Positions 24,922-34,052 of a stretch of 64,000 bases of DNA are shown one piece after another. Numbering within the stretch: the stretch's first letter is position 1; each line of letters opens with the position of its first letter. Below the pieces are notes generated by a model that was not told where the DNA came from, searched no databases, and saw only the letters and a list, made by a program, of their open reading frames with translations. The stretch comes from DATKUK01 sp035530655 (GTDB lineage Bacteria > Planctomycetota > Phycisphaerae > UBA1845 > DATKUK01), in assembly GCA_035530655.1 (NCBI GenBank), contig DATKUK010000102.1:1-64000 (forward strand), in the 5' to 3' direction. The translations under genes and the position numbers were made by a program.

Positions 24922-26877
24922 TCACCGCTGCACCGACCCCACCCGCATCTCAATCGTGTGCTCGCGCGGGTTCGCACCGCAGGTGATCGTGTAGCGCGTC
25001 GCGCCGGGCGGCGTCGTAAACTCGCGCTGGTCTTCATCGTCGCGCCAGCGATGTGTGACCTGCACGGGCAGTGATGCATGCTCGGCGGCCGCCAGGTGGC
25101 CGTAAAACTCTACCCCGCCGATGGGCGTAGCGCTGGTGAGGCGAACCCAAACCCTTTCCACAGGCTCGGCACCGGCCCGTGCGACAGGTACCAAGCAAGC
25201 GCGTTCGACAGGCTCACGGCCGGTCGCTGCAACAGGCTGCGCGGAGGCACCGGCCACCGACTCGACAAACACAACCTCACCGTCGATCGTGGTATCCCAC
25301 TGGATCTCGGTGTTGCTGATGTCGATCTCGGCCAGCGGCTTGAAGCGCTTGCCGTCGAGGCTGTATTCCAACATAGCCTTACGCGGTGGCTGATCGGTCG
25401 GCCCTTCGCCCACGATCGCCAGCACGTAGGCCCAGGCAAATCGCCGACCCGGCGGGGCGTCGAAGCGATACGTCACACTCACCGGCGAGTCGGGCTTTTC
25501 GGGGCTGATCTTCTGCCAGTCGTCCTTGTGCGGCTCGACGCGGGCGTTGTCGGCCCGCTCCCAGCGTGCGGCCAGATCGGCGCTGCTGCGAAAATCAATC
25601 GCATCCGACCACGGCACGGTGGTCAGGCCGTGCTTGTCGCCGGAGCGAAGCTCCATCGCGTTGTCGCCCTCGACGAGCCGGGGGATGGTCAGCGGCGCGG
25701 TCATCACATAGCCCTCGAAGCGAAACCGCTCCAGCCTCGCGCCGGCGCCCAGCTCGAGCCGCACGAAGCATTCATAGCGCGAGTCGAGCAGGTCGGTCAT
25801 ATCGACCCGGTCGTCGAGCCGCCCATCGGCCGCCAGCACCGTCTGCCACGCGCCCTCGGCGTCGGTCACCTGCACCTTGATGGGTCCGCTGCCGGCAGCC
25901 GACAGCCACGCGCCGTCGTTGCGCACGATCCTGGCGTCGTCGCTCCAGTCCGGCACGCCGCAGAACGGGTAGGGCGACTGCACGCGAAACGTGGCCTGCC
26001 CCGCACCGACCAGGCCCGACTCGTCCTGCGTCACGCCGCTATACTGCCACACGCCCAGCTCGAAGTCGGCGTAGGCGGCGCCGAGCTTCGGCTGGTAGGT
26101 CCACTTCCCGTTGCCGTAGGTGCGAAAAGGCTCGTATCGCTCGCGCGGATGGCGCTTCCACTCGCGGGCGAACTTCTGCTTGAACTCGGTCCAGTTCTGC
26201 GGCATAGGGAAGCGCCCTTGGGGCTTCTGCGAGCGCATCAGCGTCTCGCCGGGCCTCAGGTGAAAGTCCATGTTGTGCGCCGTCACCCGCCAGTCGGGGC
26301 GAATGCCCTTGACGTGGCCGTCGACCGTTTCGGTCTTGTCGTACATATTCGCGTAGTCTTCCAGCGACCGATCGGGCAGGTTGCACGGGTTCGACTTGTT
26401 GGTGTTGTCCAGAATCAGGGCCCGCGCGTTGCTGGCCAGCTCGTAGGGGCTGGCGATGTGGCCGGCGGGCGTGCGGAACCACGTCCACATGTCGACGTCG
26501 AGCACGTGCCATCGCCCGTCGTAGAACACCTCACACAGCGCATGGCCCGGCACGCCGTACATCCTGGCCCGCAGGCCGGCCGCCCGATACAGCGCGTGCA
26601 GAAAGTGCGACACCTGCCCGCAGATCATCCACCCGTAGGCGTTGGCCAGCTTGATCGGGTCGGTCACGCTGCGGCGGATGCGGGGATGGCCCGCCCGCTC
26701 GTCGCTGGGCCAGAAGTGGTACGTGCCGTCGACGGTGCTGGTGAAGTGGTTGTAGATCGCCAGGACGAGGTCTTCACCCGTCTTGCCGGCGAAGTGCGGC
26801 GAACTCAGCAGCGTTTTGAGGCTATGAAAGTCGGGGCGCAACGTCCCCACGATGCGGGGCGAATACGACTGATCCAC
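24922..26877 (-). CDS. Large transglutaminase-fold protein
   Basis: The N-terminal 250 residues show a transglutaminase core: YGWMICGQVSHFLHALY supplies the cysteine, GVPGHALCEVFYDGRW the histidine and HVLDVDMWTW the aspartate. The rest (about 300-651) appears beta-rich and may bind carbohydrate or protein. No signal peptide is seen, though the GH123-like gene just upstream encodes an exported protein. The GTG start at 26877 follows AGGAG. Near residues 540-575 lies a repeat-derived insert (see 25154-25260). Likely a peptidase or amidase; substrate unknown. Confidence 0.7.
   Translation of the reverse strand: MDQSYSPRIVGTLRPDFHSLKTLLSSPHFAGKTGEDLVLAIYNHFTSTVDGTYHFWPSDERAGHPRIRRSVTDPIKLANAYGWMICGQVSHFLHALYRAAGLRARMYGVPGHALCEVFYDGRWHVLDVDMWTWFRTPAGHIASPYELASNARALILDNTNKSNPCNLPDRSLEDYANMYDKTETVDGHVKGIRPDWRVTAHNMDFHLRPGETLMRSQKPQGRFPMPQNWTEFKQKFAREWKRHPRERYEPFRTYGNGKWTYQPKLGAAYADFELGVWQYSGVTQDESGLVGAGQATFRVQSPYPFCGVPDWSDDARIVRNDGAWLSAAGSGPIKVQVTDAEGAWQTVLAADGRLDDRVDMTDLLDSRYECFVRLELGAGARLERFRFEGYVMTAPLTIPRLVEGDNAMELRSGDKHGLTTVPWSDAIDFRSSADLAARWERADNARVEPHKDDWQKISPEKPDSPVSVTYRFDAPPGRRFAWAYVLAIVGEGPTDQPPRKAMLEYSLDGKRFKPLAEIDISNTEIQWDTTIDGEVVFVESVAGASAQPVAATGREPVERACLVPVARAGAEPVERVWVRLTSATPIGGVEFYGHLAAAEHASLPVQVTHRWRDDEDQREFTTPPGATRYTITCGANPREHTIEMRVGSVQR
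25154..25260. repeat. Repeat-derived insert inside a coding sequence
   Basis: On the minus strand, two tandem imperfect units encode TGREPVERACLVPV and AGAEPVERVWV. The DNA carries GTGAGCCTGTCGAAC, which belongs to the TGAGC...GTCGAA motif also seen at 23001-23041. The reading frame is preserved through the insert. Confidence 0.6.
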
Positions 26878-26905
26878 TTGGCAAACTCCTCATACTTCCT
26901 TGGGC

Positions 26906-26985
26906 GATCCCCCACTCTTTGCATCTGCAAAGAATGGGACACCCGGCGTCTCACGACCCTGCTGCGTCCCGGCGCGCCGGGATGC
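26906..26985. repeat. Family-A hairpin plus GGCGCGCC palindrome
   Basis: 26906-26946, read on the minus strand, has the family-A arms around TCTTTGCA-GA-TGCAAAGA. 26964-26985 is a second hairpin whose 16-base core equals that of the palindrome at 12604-12641. Both fill the gap between the GH123-like and transglutaminase genes. Confidence 0.75.
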
Positions 26986-27003
26986 CACCCGTCGTCAATG
27001 GCA

Positions 27004-30000
27004 CTACATGCCGGCGGGCTTTTTCGATCCCAGGATCGTCTCGGTCACGCGGTCGCGCATCTCCTGCACCTGCCGCAGCGTGAGCTTCTCGAACGTCCAC
27101 ACCGGCTCATCGGGATTGTCGCAGTACTCCGCCAGCGCCCGCGTAACGGTGGGGCGATCCCAACCGTAGCGGCCCGCCAACAGATGCAGATATTCAATGT
27201 CCTGCTGGCAGCGGCGCATCAGCTTCAGGCGAACGCCGGCGATCGGCCCGGGATAGTCCTTGCCCGACCCGCAGTAGTCCTTCCCCGAGTAGTAAATCGC
27301 CAGATCGTCCGCCTCCCGCCACGCCTTGCCCCGGCCACGGAAGGTGTCCCAATAGGGCAGATCGCCCGTCGTGCCCAGCGCCCACGACGACAGCAGCCTC
27401 TGGTGCATCGCCACCGCCGGCGCCGATGCGCCCGGCCCGCCGCCGTAGCGCCAGTAGTACTCGTCGGTGATCCATTTCTGCCGCACGTGCGCCGTCGGCC
27501 CGAAGTGCATCATCGCGCTACAGTTCCACATGTTGCACACGTTGTCCCAGAGTCCCCGATGCATCTCGGGCTGCGACACGTCGGTGCGATAGTGCACCTG
27601 CGTCTTGGGTGCCTTGGCGGCTTCGTATCCCTGGCGGGCAAGCGCCAGCAGGAAGCGGTTGGCGTCGTAGTCGTCGAAGTCGGTCGGCTCGTCCATCAGC
27701 CAGAAGCTGATGCCGCCGCGACCCATGCCACCGAAGTAGGCCACCTTCCAGTAGTACTTGTTGTTGTAGTAGAACTGGAACGCCGTCCCGGTCCAGCCCT
27801 TCTCGTTGAAGTGTTCGAAGAACTGGCGCACCACGCTGGCAAAGCCTTCCTTGTATTCCGGCTTGAACGCATCAGCCACTCGCCGGGCCTTCTTGGCATA
27901 CTCGGCGAACTCGACGCGCGTCGACACGTCCATGTAATCTTCGTAGTAATCTTTCACCGGGAAGATGGGCCACGCCTCGTGAAACGCCATGTACATCTGC
28001 GTGATCGGCGTGTTGGCACACGGGCCCACGTAGCCGCGCTCGGGCGAGAAGGCCGAGCCGTCCAGCAGCGGGCCGAACCGCTGGTCCCACTCCGACCAGT
28101 CAGCCACCCGCGTGTCGGCTCCCTTGCCGGTCATCTCGGGGATGTAGTCGGTGTCGACGCGCCCGCTGTGCGAATAGGGCAGGGCGTTCAGCTCGCAGCG
28201 ATGCTGGTGGCCCAATGCGTAGTAGTCCCACGTGGTCTCGAGCGCCTGCTGCGGGTCGGCCTTGGCGTCGACGCCTGCCCAACCCACCACGCTGTGGTAT
28301 CGGTTCAGCTCGACGACCCAACTGGGCCTGTTCGGCAGCGAGAACGGCAGCACCTCCACCGCCAGCCGCAGCTCCACCGGCTCGGTAAGCTGGTCGGCTG
28401 AAATGCGGATTGTGCCCTCGTAATCTCCCGCTGCCGTGCCGCCTGGCACGTACAGGTCGACCCACACAGCCTGGTATCGCTGGCCGGGCACGTTGTTGTC
28501 GGCTGCGGGCAGGTCGAAGCTCGTGTCGAACGGCTCGGCCAACGGCAGGCAGGCGTCGCCATGCCACGCCGACGGACGGATCGTCGCATCGTCCAGCTCA
28601 CCCGGGCCGACCGCTTCCGGCGGCTCCTTCCCGGTCCACACGTACCACAGCCGGAAGAGCTGCGCGTTCGGCTTGGCGGCGATCTTGTTGCCTCCCGAAC
28701 CCACCAGGTCGTCAACCGCCACCTGCACGTTCGTCAGGCCCGCCTTGCCCTTGCCCAGCAGCAGTTGGAAGGCCGCCACCTCGTTGGCCGCCGCCCTCAG
28801 CGATACCCGCCGGTCGCCTGCTCCCCAGACGGTGTTGGATACCGCCAACTCTGTATCGGCGCGATACTCGTCGCCGTCCGTGAGCACCCCGCCGCTGACC
28901 GGATCGACCTTCACCATGTCCGAGTAGACCTCTACGCTGAGTTTTCCGTCGATGCCCGCGGCTCCACCGCCGCCACCCTCCGGCAATGGGTAGGGCGTCC
29001 TGGCCAGCGGGCGTTTGGTGATGGCCGGCACGTCAACAGCCAGCGCTGCGCAGGGGCCGCGGTTGCCCGCTTCGTCGACCGCTCGCACCGCCATCTGGTA
29101 CTTGCCCGGCGCCAACGTGAACACCGGCATCCGTTGAAGTTTGCCGCCCTCAACCGGCAGCGGCAGCGACCACCGCGGCAGCGGTTTGGCCTGGTCCCAG
29201 TTGGCGTCGCTGAGTTCCAGGTCTGAAAACACCGCCTCATACGCCAAGGCCGTCCCCGTCGTACCGTCGTCACCCGGTGCCACAAACGTCACGACAATGG
29301 TTCCGTCGCCCGGACTCCGCTCGGCCACCTTCACGTCTGCCGGGGCGGCGGGGGGCGTCTGGTCGATCGCCTCGCCTACGACTTCGAGAGTCGGGCGAAG
29401 CGTTTCCTCCTGTATGTCGTTGGTGAAGACCCAGGAGTCCTCGGCCTCGTTGTAGCGGTAGGGGTAGGCCGGCCCGATCAGCGAGTACGACTCAGTCACC
29501 TGTCCTTTGTCGTCGGTCAGGATCAGCCCGTAGCACGCCCCGATTGCCATCGACTCCACCATCACCGGGTCGACCGGCACCTGTAGGTGCACGAACCGCC
29601 CGTCCTCGGTCTTGGCGCGGACAAGGTCTTGCGGGCCGGCGTGGCTGTAGCGAGCCGACGGGTGCGCCCAACTCACGCTGTAGATGGCGCTTCCCGGCCA
29701 GGCCCACCAATTGTCCTCGCCGGGCTCGGCGCCGGGCTCGGGACAGCGCACGAAGTCCCAGCAGGGCGAGCCCGCTCTCTCGGTCCAATTGAGTGTCCGC
29801 CCCTCCTTCCACGGCGCCAGCACCGTAGACAGGCCCAGCCCGTAGAAATCGCCCTTGGCCACGTAGAGATTCAAGTGGGCCTTGCTTACGGTCCAGCCCT
29901 TGATGGCGTCGGCGTCGAAGGCCATCAACAGCGTCTTGGCCTCGAACCCCGACCAGTTCTGGTTCTGGCGGATAGCCGTGCTCGGGCCCAACGCGTTGCT

Positions 30001-30138
30001 GTATCGCGTCTTGCCGCGAACCGAGGTGATTCCTACGTCGGCGGTGGCCGGCAGAATAGCGGTGGTCGGCTCAGCCGGCGCCCAATCCGCCCCAATCAGA
30101 CACAACATCCCGGCGACACAAACAACGTTGCGCAACAT
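27004..30138 (-). CDS. Exported GH123-like glycoside hydrolase (DUF4091)
   Basis: The 1,044-residue protein begins with a signal peptide (MLRNVVCVAGMLCLIGADWA). Residues about 25-225 form a DNRLRE-like beta domain, and about 235-370 a fibronectin III-like domain (APADVKVAERSPGDGTIVV). The long C-terminal part (about 400-1030) matches DUF4091/GH123, a family including beta-N-acetylgalactosaminidases. ISFWLMDEPTDFDD holds the Asp-Glu pair expected at the active site. It likely degrades an extracellular glycan. The gene precedes the transglutaminase gene on the same strand, separated by two repeats. Confidence 0.78.
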   Translation of the reverse strand: MLRNVVCVAGMLCLIGADWAPAEPTTAILPATADVGITSVRGKTRYSNALGPSTAIRQNQNWSGFEAKTLLMAFDADAIKGWTVSKAHLNLYVAKGDFYGLGLSTVLAPWKEGRTLNWTERAGSPCWDFVRCPEPGAEPGEDNWWAWPGSAIYSVSWAHPSARYSHAGPQDLVRAKTEDGRFVHLQVPVDPVMVESMAIGACYGLILTDDKGQVTESYSLIGPAYPYRYNEAEDSWVFTNDIQEETLRPTLEVVGEAIDQTPPAAPADVKVAERSPGDGTIVVTFVAPGDDGTTGTALAYEAVFSDLELSDANWDQAKPLPRWSLPLPVEGGKLQRMPVFTLAPGKYQMAVRAVDEAGNRGPCAALAVDVPAITKRPLARTPYPLPEGGGGGAAGIDGKLSVEVYSDMVKVDPVSGGVLTDGDEYRADTELAVSNTVWGAGDRRVSLRAAANEVAAFQLLLGKGKAGLTNVQVAVDDLVGSGGNKIAAKPNAQLFRLWYVWTGKEPPEAVGPGELDDATIRPSAWHGDACLPLAEPFDTSFDLPAADNNVPGQRYQAVWVDLYVPGGTAAGDYEGTIRISADQLTEPVELRLAVEVLPFSLPNRPSWVVELNRYHSVVGWAGVDAKADPQQALETTWDYYALGHQHRCELNALPYSHSGRVDTDYIPEMTGKGADTRVADWSEWDQRFGPLLDGSAFSPERGYVGPCANTPITQMYMAFHEAWPIFPVKDYYEDYMDVSTRVEFAEYAKKARRVADAFKPEYKEGFASVVRQFFEHFNEKGWTGTAFQFYYNNKYYWKVAYFGGMGRGGISFWLMDEPTDFDDYDANRFLLALARQGYEAAKAPKTQVHYRTDVSQPEMHRGLWDNVCNMWNCSAMMHFGPTAHVRQKWITDEYYWRYGGGPGASAPAVAMHQRLLSSWALGTTGDLPYWDTFRGRGKAWREADDLAIYYSGKDYCGSGKDYPGPIAGVRLKLMRRCQQDIEYLHLLAGRYGWDRPTVTRALAEYCDNPDEPVWTFEKLTLRQVQEMRDRVTETILGSKKPAGM

Positions 30139-30276
30139 GACCGGCTCCTCGTTTGAACGTGAAACGTGACAGGTCCTCACTTAGCCCGCGCACCGGGCGC
30201 CTTGGCTAGGCAATCTAACCGCCAACGGCGGCAAGTTCGAGGGATTTATGAGGTTTGATGGGTAGGCGGCGCAAAC

Positions 30277-30870
30277 TCAACAGGGCAGGCGCTCGGCGAG
30301 GGCGCGGGCCTGATCGGCGCCGGCCAGCAGCACCTCCAGGGCGTCCCATGTGCCCGCCAGAAGCGACTGACGGCCATTCTCCGGCATCGTGCAGCCGATC
30401 GACCGGTCGCCAATCCTGACGATCTGTTCTTCGATATCGACGACAATCTCGACCTTTGCGGCGGCTTCGATCGCCTGGCCGATCTGCCGCGCGTCGTCGT
30501 GACCGACGCTGACGCACGGCATGCCCATGGCGATGCCGTTGTCGAAAAAGATCTCGGCGAACGATTCGCCCACGACGGCGCGGATCCCGAAGCGGTACAT
30601 CGCCTGAGGTGCGTGCTCGCGAGACGAGCCGCAGCCGAAGTTCCTGCCGGCCACGAAGATGCCGGCGCCGGCAAAACGCGGATCGTCCAAGGGGTGTCCG
30701 AGGCTCGCACCGCTCTGGTCGAGACGCCGGTCGTAAAAGGCGTACTGGCCGAGGCCGTCAAATGTGACGCAACGCATGAATCGGGCGGGGATGATCTGGT
30801 CGGTGTCGATGTCGTCGCCGGGCACATACACGCCCGTGCCGCGAACTTGCTTGATTGGTTGCAGGGCCAT
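30277..30870 (-). CDS. leuD: 3-isopropylmalate dehydratase small subunit
   Basis: LeuD forms the swivel domain of isopropylmalate isomerase in leucine synthesis. The 197-residue length is normal. Family motifs include GDDIDTDQIIPARF, VAGRNFGCGSSREHAP and FAEIFFDNGIAMGMPC. ATG 30870 was selected because the longer frame to 31131 overlaps leuC. It lies 41 bases downstream of leuC on the same strand, so the two subunits are made together. The closely related homoaconitase or methylsuccinate-type paralogues cannot be fully excluded. Confidence 0.93.
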   Translation of the reverse strand: MALQPIKQVRGTGVYVPGDDIDTDQIIPARFMRCVTFDGLGQYAFYDRRLDQSGASLGHPLDDPRFAGAGIFVAGRNFGCGSSREHAPQAMYRFGIRAVVGESFAEIFFDNGIAMGMPCVSVGHDDARQIGQAIEAAAKVEIVVDIEEQIVRIGDRSIGCTMPENGRQSLLAGTWDALEVLLAGADQARALAERLPC

Positions 30871-30911
30871 CGGTTGCTTACACTCCTGCTCGCCCTGAGG
30901 CTGGTATCGTG

Positions 30912-32330
30912 TCAGCCTGTCGAGTCGTAGTCGAACACCTCGCGAACGTCCACTACCTCGCCGTGCAGGGCCGCCGCCGCCACCATGGCCGGACTCATCA
31001 GCAGGGTCCGCCCCTTCGGGCTGCCCTGTCGGCCGATGAAATTGCGATTGCTCGACGAGGCGCAGACCTGATCGCCGACCAGCTTGTCGGGGTTCATCCC
31101 CAAACACATCGAGCAGCCCGGCTCGCGCCATTCGAATCCCGCGTCTATGAAGACCTCGTGCAGGCCCTCATCCATGGCCTGAGTCCGCACCCTTTGCGAA
31201 CCGGGTACCACCAACGCCTTGACACCGCGCGCGACCTTCCTGCCCTTGATGTGCCGAGCGACCTCTCGCAGGTCGCTTATGCGACCGTTGGTGCAACTCC
31301 CGACGAAGGCCACGTCGATCTTGGTGCCCTTGATCGGTGTGCCGGGCGCCAGCCGCATGTGCTTCAGGGCCCGACGGGCCGAGTCCTGCTTGTCTTCGGG
31401 CAGGGCGTCGGGGTCGGGGATCTTCTCATCGACGCCGACCGACTGACCGGGATTGATCCCCCAGGTCACGATCGGCGGGATCGCGGCGGCCTCGAACGAG
31501 ACCTCGTCTTCGTAGGTCGCGTCCGGATCGGAGGCCACGTCGCGCCACCGCTGGACGGCTTTGTCCCAGTCGTCGCCTGTGGGCACGTAGGGTCGGCCTT
31601 TCAGGTAATCGAACGCCGTCTGATCGGGATTGACGTAGCCGGCCCGGGCGCCGCCCTCGATCGACATGTTGCAGATGGTCAGACGCTGCTCGATGCTCAT
31701 GTTCTCGACGGTGTCGCCCGCGTACTCGTAGGCATAGCCCAGCCCACCGTTGACGCCCAGGGTCTGAAGGATCTGAAGGATCACGTCCTTGGCGTATACA
31801 CCCGGCTGGAGCCTGCCGTGAACCGCGATGCGACGAACCTTCAGCGGGTCCAGAGCCAGCGTCTGCGTGGCCAGGATGTCGCGCGCCTGACTGGTTCCGA
31901 TGCCGAACGCCACCGCCCCCAGCGCTCCGTGCGTTGACGTATGCGAATCGCCGCACGCCAGCGTGATGCCCGGCCGGCTGATCCCCAGTTCCGGGCCGAT
32001 GATGTGTACAATGCCCTGCGAGCCGCTTGCGACGTCGAAGAACGTGATGCCGCACTCCCGGCAGTTGTTCTCCAAAGCGACCACCATCTCTTCGGCCCGC
32101 CGGTCCTGCCAGGGACGCTGTCGCGTGTCGGTGGGGATAATGTGGTCGACAGTGGCGAACGTCCGGTCGGGATAGGCCACCTCGAGCCCTCGCTCGCGCA
32201 ACATGGCGAAAGCCTGAGGGCTGGTTACCTCATGGATGAGGTGCACCCCGATGAACAACTGGGCCTTGCCGTTCGGCAGCATCCGAACGAGGTGCCGATC
32301 CCAAACCTTCTGGAAAAGGTTCCTGCCCAT
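30912..32330 (-). CDS. leuC: 3-isopropylmalate dehydratase large subunit
   Basis: LeuC carries the 4Fe-4S cluster of isopropylmalate isomerase. The 472 residues match the bacterial-type length. Cluster cysteines are visible in VGSCTNGRISDL and in WREPGCSMCLGMNPD; ACGDSHTSTHGALGA is the aconitase-family signature. It is the first gene of the leuCD unit and is divergently oriented to the sulfatase gene. No other leucine genes (leuA, leuB) occur in the window. Confidence 0.95.
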   Translation of the reverse strand: MGRNLFQKVWDRHLVRMLPNGKAQLFIGVHLIHEVTSPQAFAMLRERGLEVAYPDRTFATVDHIIPTDTRQRPWQDRRAEEMVVALENNCRECGITFFDVASGSQGIVHIIGPELGISRPGITLACGDSHTSTHGALGAVAFGIGTSQARDILATQTLALDPLKVRRIAVHGRLQPGVYAKDVILQILQTLGVNGGLGYAYEYAGDTVENMSIEQRLTICNMSIEGGARAGYVNPDQTAFDYLKGRPYVPTGDDWDKAVQRWRDVASDPDATYEDEVSFEAAAIPPIVTWGINPGQSVGVDEKIPDPDALPEDKQDSARRALKHMRLAPGTPIKGTKIDVAFVGSCTNGRISDLREVARHIKGRKVARGVKALVVPGSQRVRTQAMDEGLHEVFIDAGFEWREPGCSMCLGMNPDKLVGDQVCASSSNRNFIGRQGSPKGRTLLMSPAMVAAAALHGEVVDVREVFDYDSTG

Positions 32331-32526
32331 TTTGCCTTCCAGCGGAGTTCAACGCTGCACAACGCAGCAGGGATTCGTTTTTGCGATTATATCCCTGTAA
32401 GCAGACCGATGCAGGTCGGCCGCCTCACGATTGACGGCCGGCAGGGCGTCGCTAGACTCCGAAGTCGTGCATAGGGGCCCGGGCGAACCCCCGTGTCGAG
32501 GCGGGGCAGGACTTCGGAGGCCGAAA

Positions 32527-33960
32527 ATGGCGAAACAGCCGCACGTAATTCTCATCATGACCGACCAGCAGCGGGCCGACACGATGGCTGCATACGGCGA
32601 CCGTCAGTGCGATACACCCCATCTGGACCGCCTGGCGGAGCAATCGGTCGTCTTCGACCGTCATTACTCGCCCTGCCCGCTGTGTGTCCCGGCGCGGACG
32701 GCGATGGCCACCGGTCTGTATCCCCATCGATCGGGCGCGATGATCAACACCTGGATCCCCGAAGAACGGCAGTACGGCACGTTGCGGCCCGAATACACCA
32801 CCGTCTTCGAGCGACTGCTGGGCGAGGGGTATAACCTGGCCCACATCGGCGTGCAGCACATCTTCAGCGACCCGCCCATGCAGGAGCGCTGCGACGGGGC
32901 GACCTTCATCGGCAAGCAGGACTACAGCGAATACCTTCAGGCGAGCGGCCTGACCGAGCCCAAGCTGACGGAGTACCGAGCGCCCTGCCCGGAGTTTATC
33001 AATGAGCGAATGACCTGCGACTGGTACACCAGCGCGCGGACAGGTCGTCATCCCCTGCCCGCGGAGCATTTCTTTGACACCTACCTGAGCACGCGGGCGG
33101 TCGAGTTCATCGAGTCAGCCGATGCGAGTCAGCCGCTTGCCCTGGCGTGCCTGCTATGGGCTCCGCACCCACCGTTGGCCGTGCCGGCTCCGTACGACAC
33201 GCTCTACGATCCGGCGAAGCTGGAGCTGCCGGTGAATGTGGGCCAGCGCTACGCGGGTCAGCCGGCGTCGCAACTCATGAATTTACCAGGATTTATGGGT
33301 GCAACGGTCACCATGGAGCAGTGGCGGCAGGTCTGGGCGGCGTACCTGGGCCTGGTGACGCTGGCCGATCATTGCATCGGACAGGTGGTCGAGGCCTTGT
33401 GGCGTTGCGGGCTGTGGGACGACGCGCTGGTGATTTTCACCACGGATCACGGCGAGATGCTCGGCTCGCACCGCATGTGGCAGAAGATGTGTATGTACGA
33501 GGAAGCGATCCGTGTGCCCCTGTTGGTCAAGCCGCCAGGCGGAGCAGCGACCGACAGCGGCTCGCACCGCAGCCAGCTAACCAGCCACGTAGACTTGCCC
33601 GCGACCATCTGCGATTATCTCGGCATCGATTGGCCCGAAGGGGACGGCATGTCGCTTCGACCCGTTGTCGAGCGGCCTGAAAGCCAGACCCGAGACATGG
33701 TATTCAGTGAGTTCAACGGCAACGCCGGTCGCGCCTGCTTCCAGCGCGGGGTAATTACCGCATCCCATAAGTACATCCATAACGAGGGCGACCATGCCGA
33801 GTTATACGATCTTGAGCACGATCCGTTGGAGCGAGAGAATCTGGTCGGCAAGCCTGAAGTTGCCCCCACTCAGCAGCGGCTGCACGAAGCCTTGCATGAG
33901 TGGATGAGCACGAGTGGTGACTTTTTAGACATAAGCAAGTCGGAGAGCAGGCGATATTGA
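32527..33960 (+). CDS. Type I sulfatase
   Basis: The 477-residue protein has the sulfatase signature with Cys53 in CVPARTAMATG, the cysteine that is converted to formylglycine. Metal-site residues are seen in MTDQQRAD near the start and in FTTDHGEMLGSH. No signal peptide is apparent at ATG 32527, so it is either cytoplasmic or secreted by another route. Planctomycetes carry many such enzymes for sulfated polysaccharides. It is followed 92 bases later by an MDR dehydrogenase gene, perhaps co-transcribed. Exact substrate cannot be inferred. Confidence 0.9.
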   Translation: MAKQPHVILIMTDQQRADTMAAYGDRQCDTPHLDRLAEQSVVFDRHYSPCPLCVPARTAMATGLYPHRSGAMINTWIPEERQYGTLRPEYTTVFERLLGEGYNLAHIGVQHIFSDPPMQERCDGATFIGKQDYSEYLQASGLTEPKLTEYRAPCPEFINERMTCDWYTSARTGRHPLPAEHFFDTYLSTRAVEFIESADASQPLALACLLWAPHPPLAVPAPYDTLYDPAKLELPVNVGQRYAGQPASQLMNLPGFMGATVTMEQWRQVWAAYLGLVTLADHCIGQVVEALWRCGLWDDALVIFTTDHGEMLGSHRMWQKMCMYEEAIRVPLLVKPPGGAATDSGSHRSQLTSHVDLPATICDYLGIDWPEGDGMSLRPVVERPESQTRDMVFSEFNGNAGRACFQRGVITASHKYIHNEGDHAELYDLEHDPLERENLVGKPEVAPTQQRLHEALHEWMSTSGDFLDISKSESRRY

Positions 33961-34052
33961 GCATCGCTGTGCGTTTCCGTATATTCCGTGAGGGTGGGTC
34001 GATTGCCGGCAGCCAGCTCGGCGTGTCAGCTATTGCGAAAGAGGAGTGAATC

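Noticed and set aside
25078..28401. Plus-strand open frame of 1,107 codons opposite the transglutaminase and GH123-like genes
   Set aside because: It is an antisense shadow in high-GC sequence; it spans two good minus-strand genes and their gap and shows no domain.
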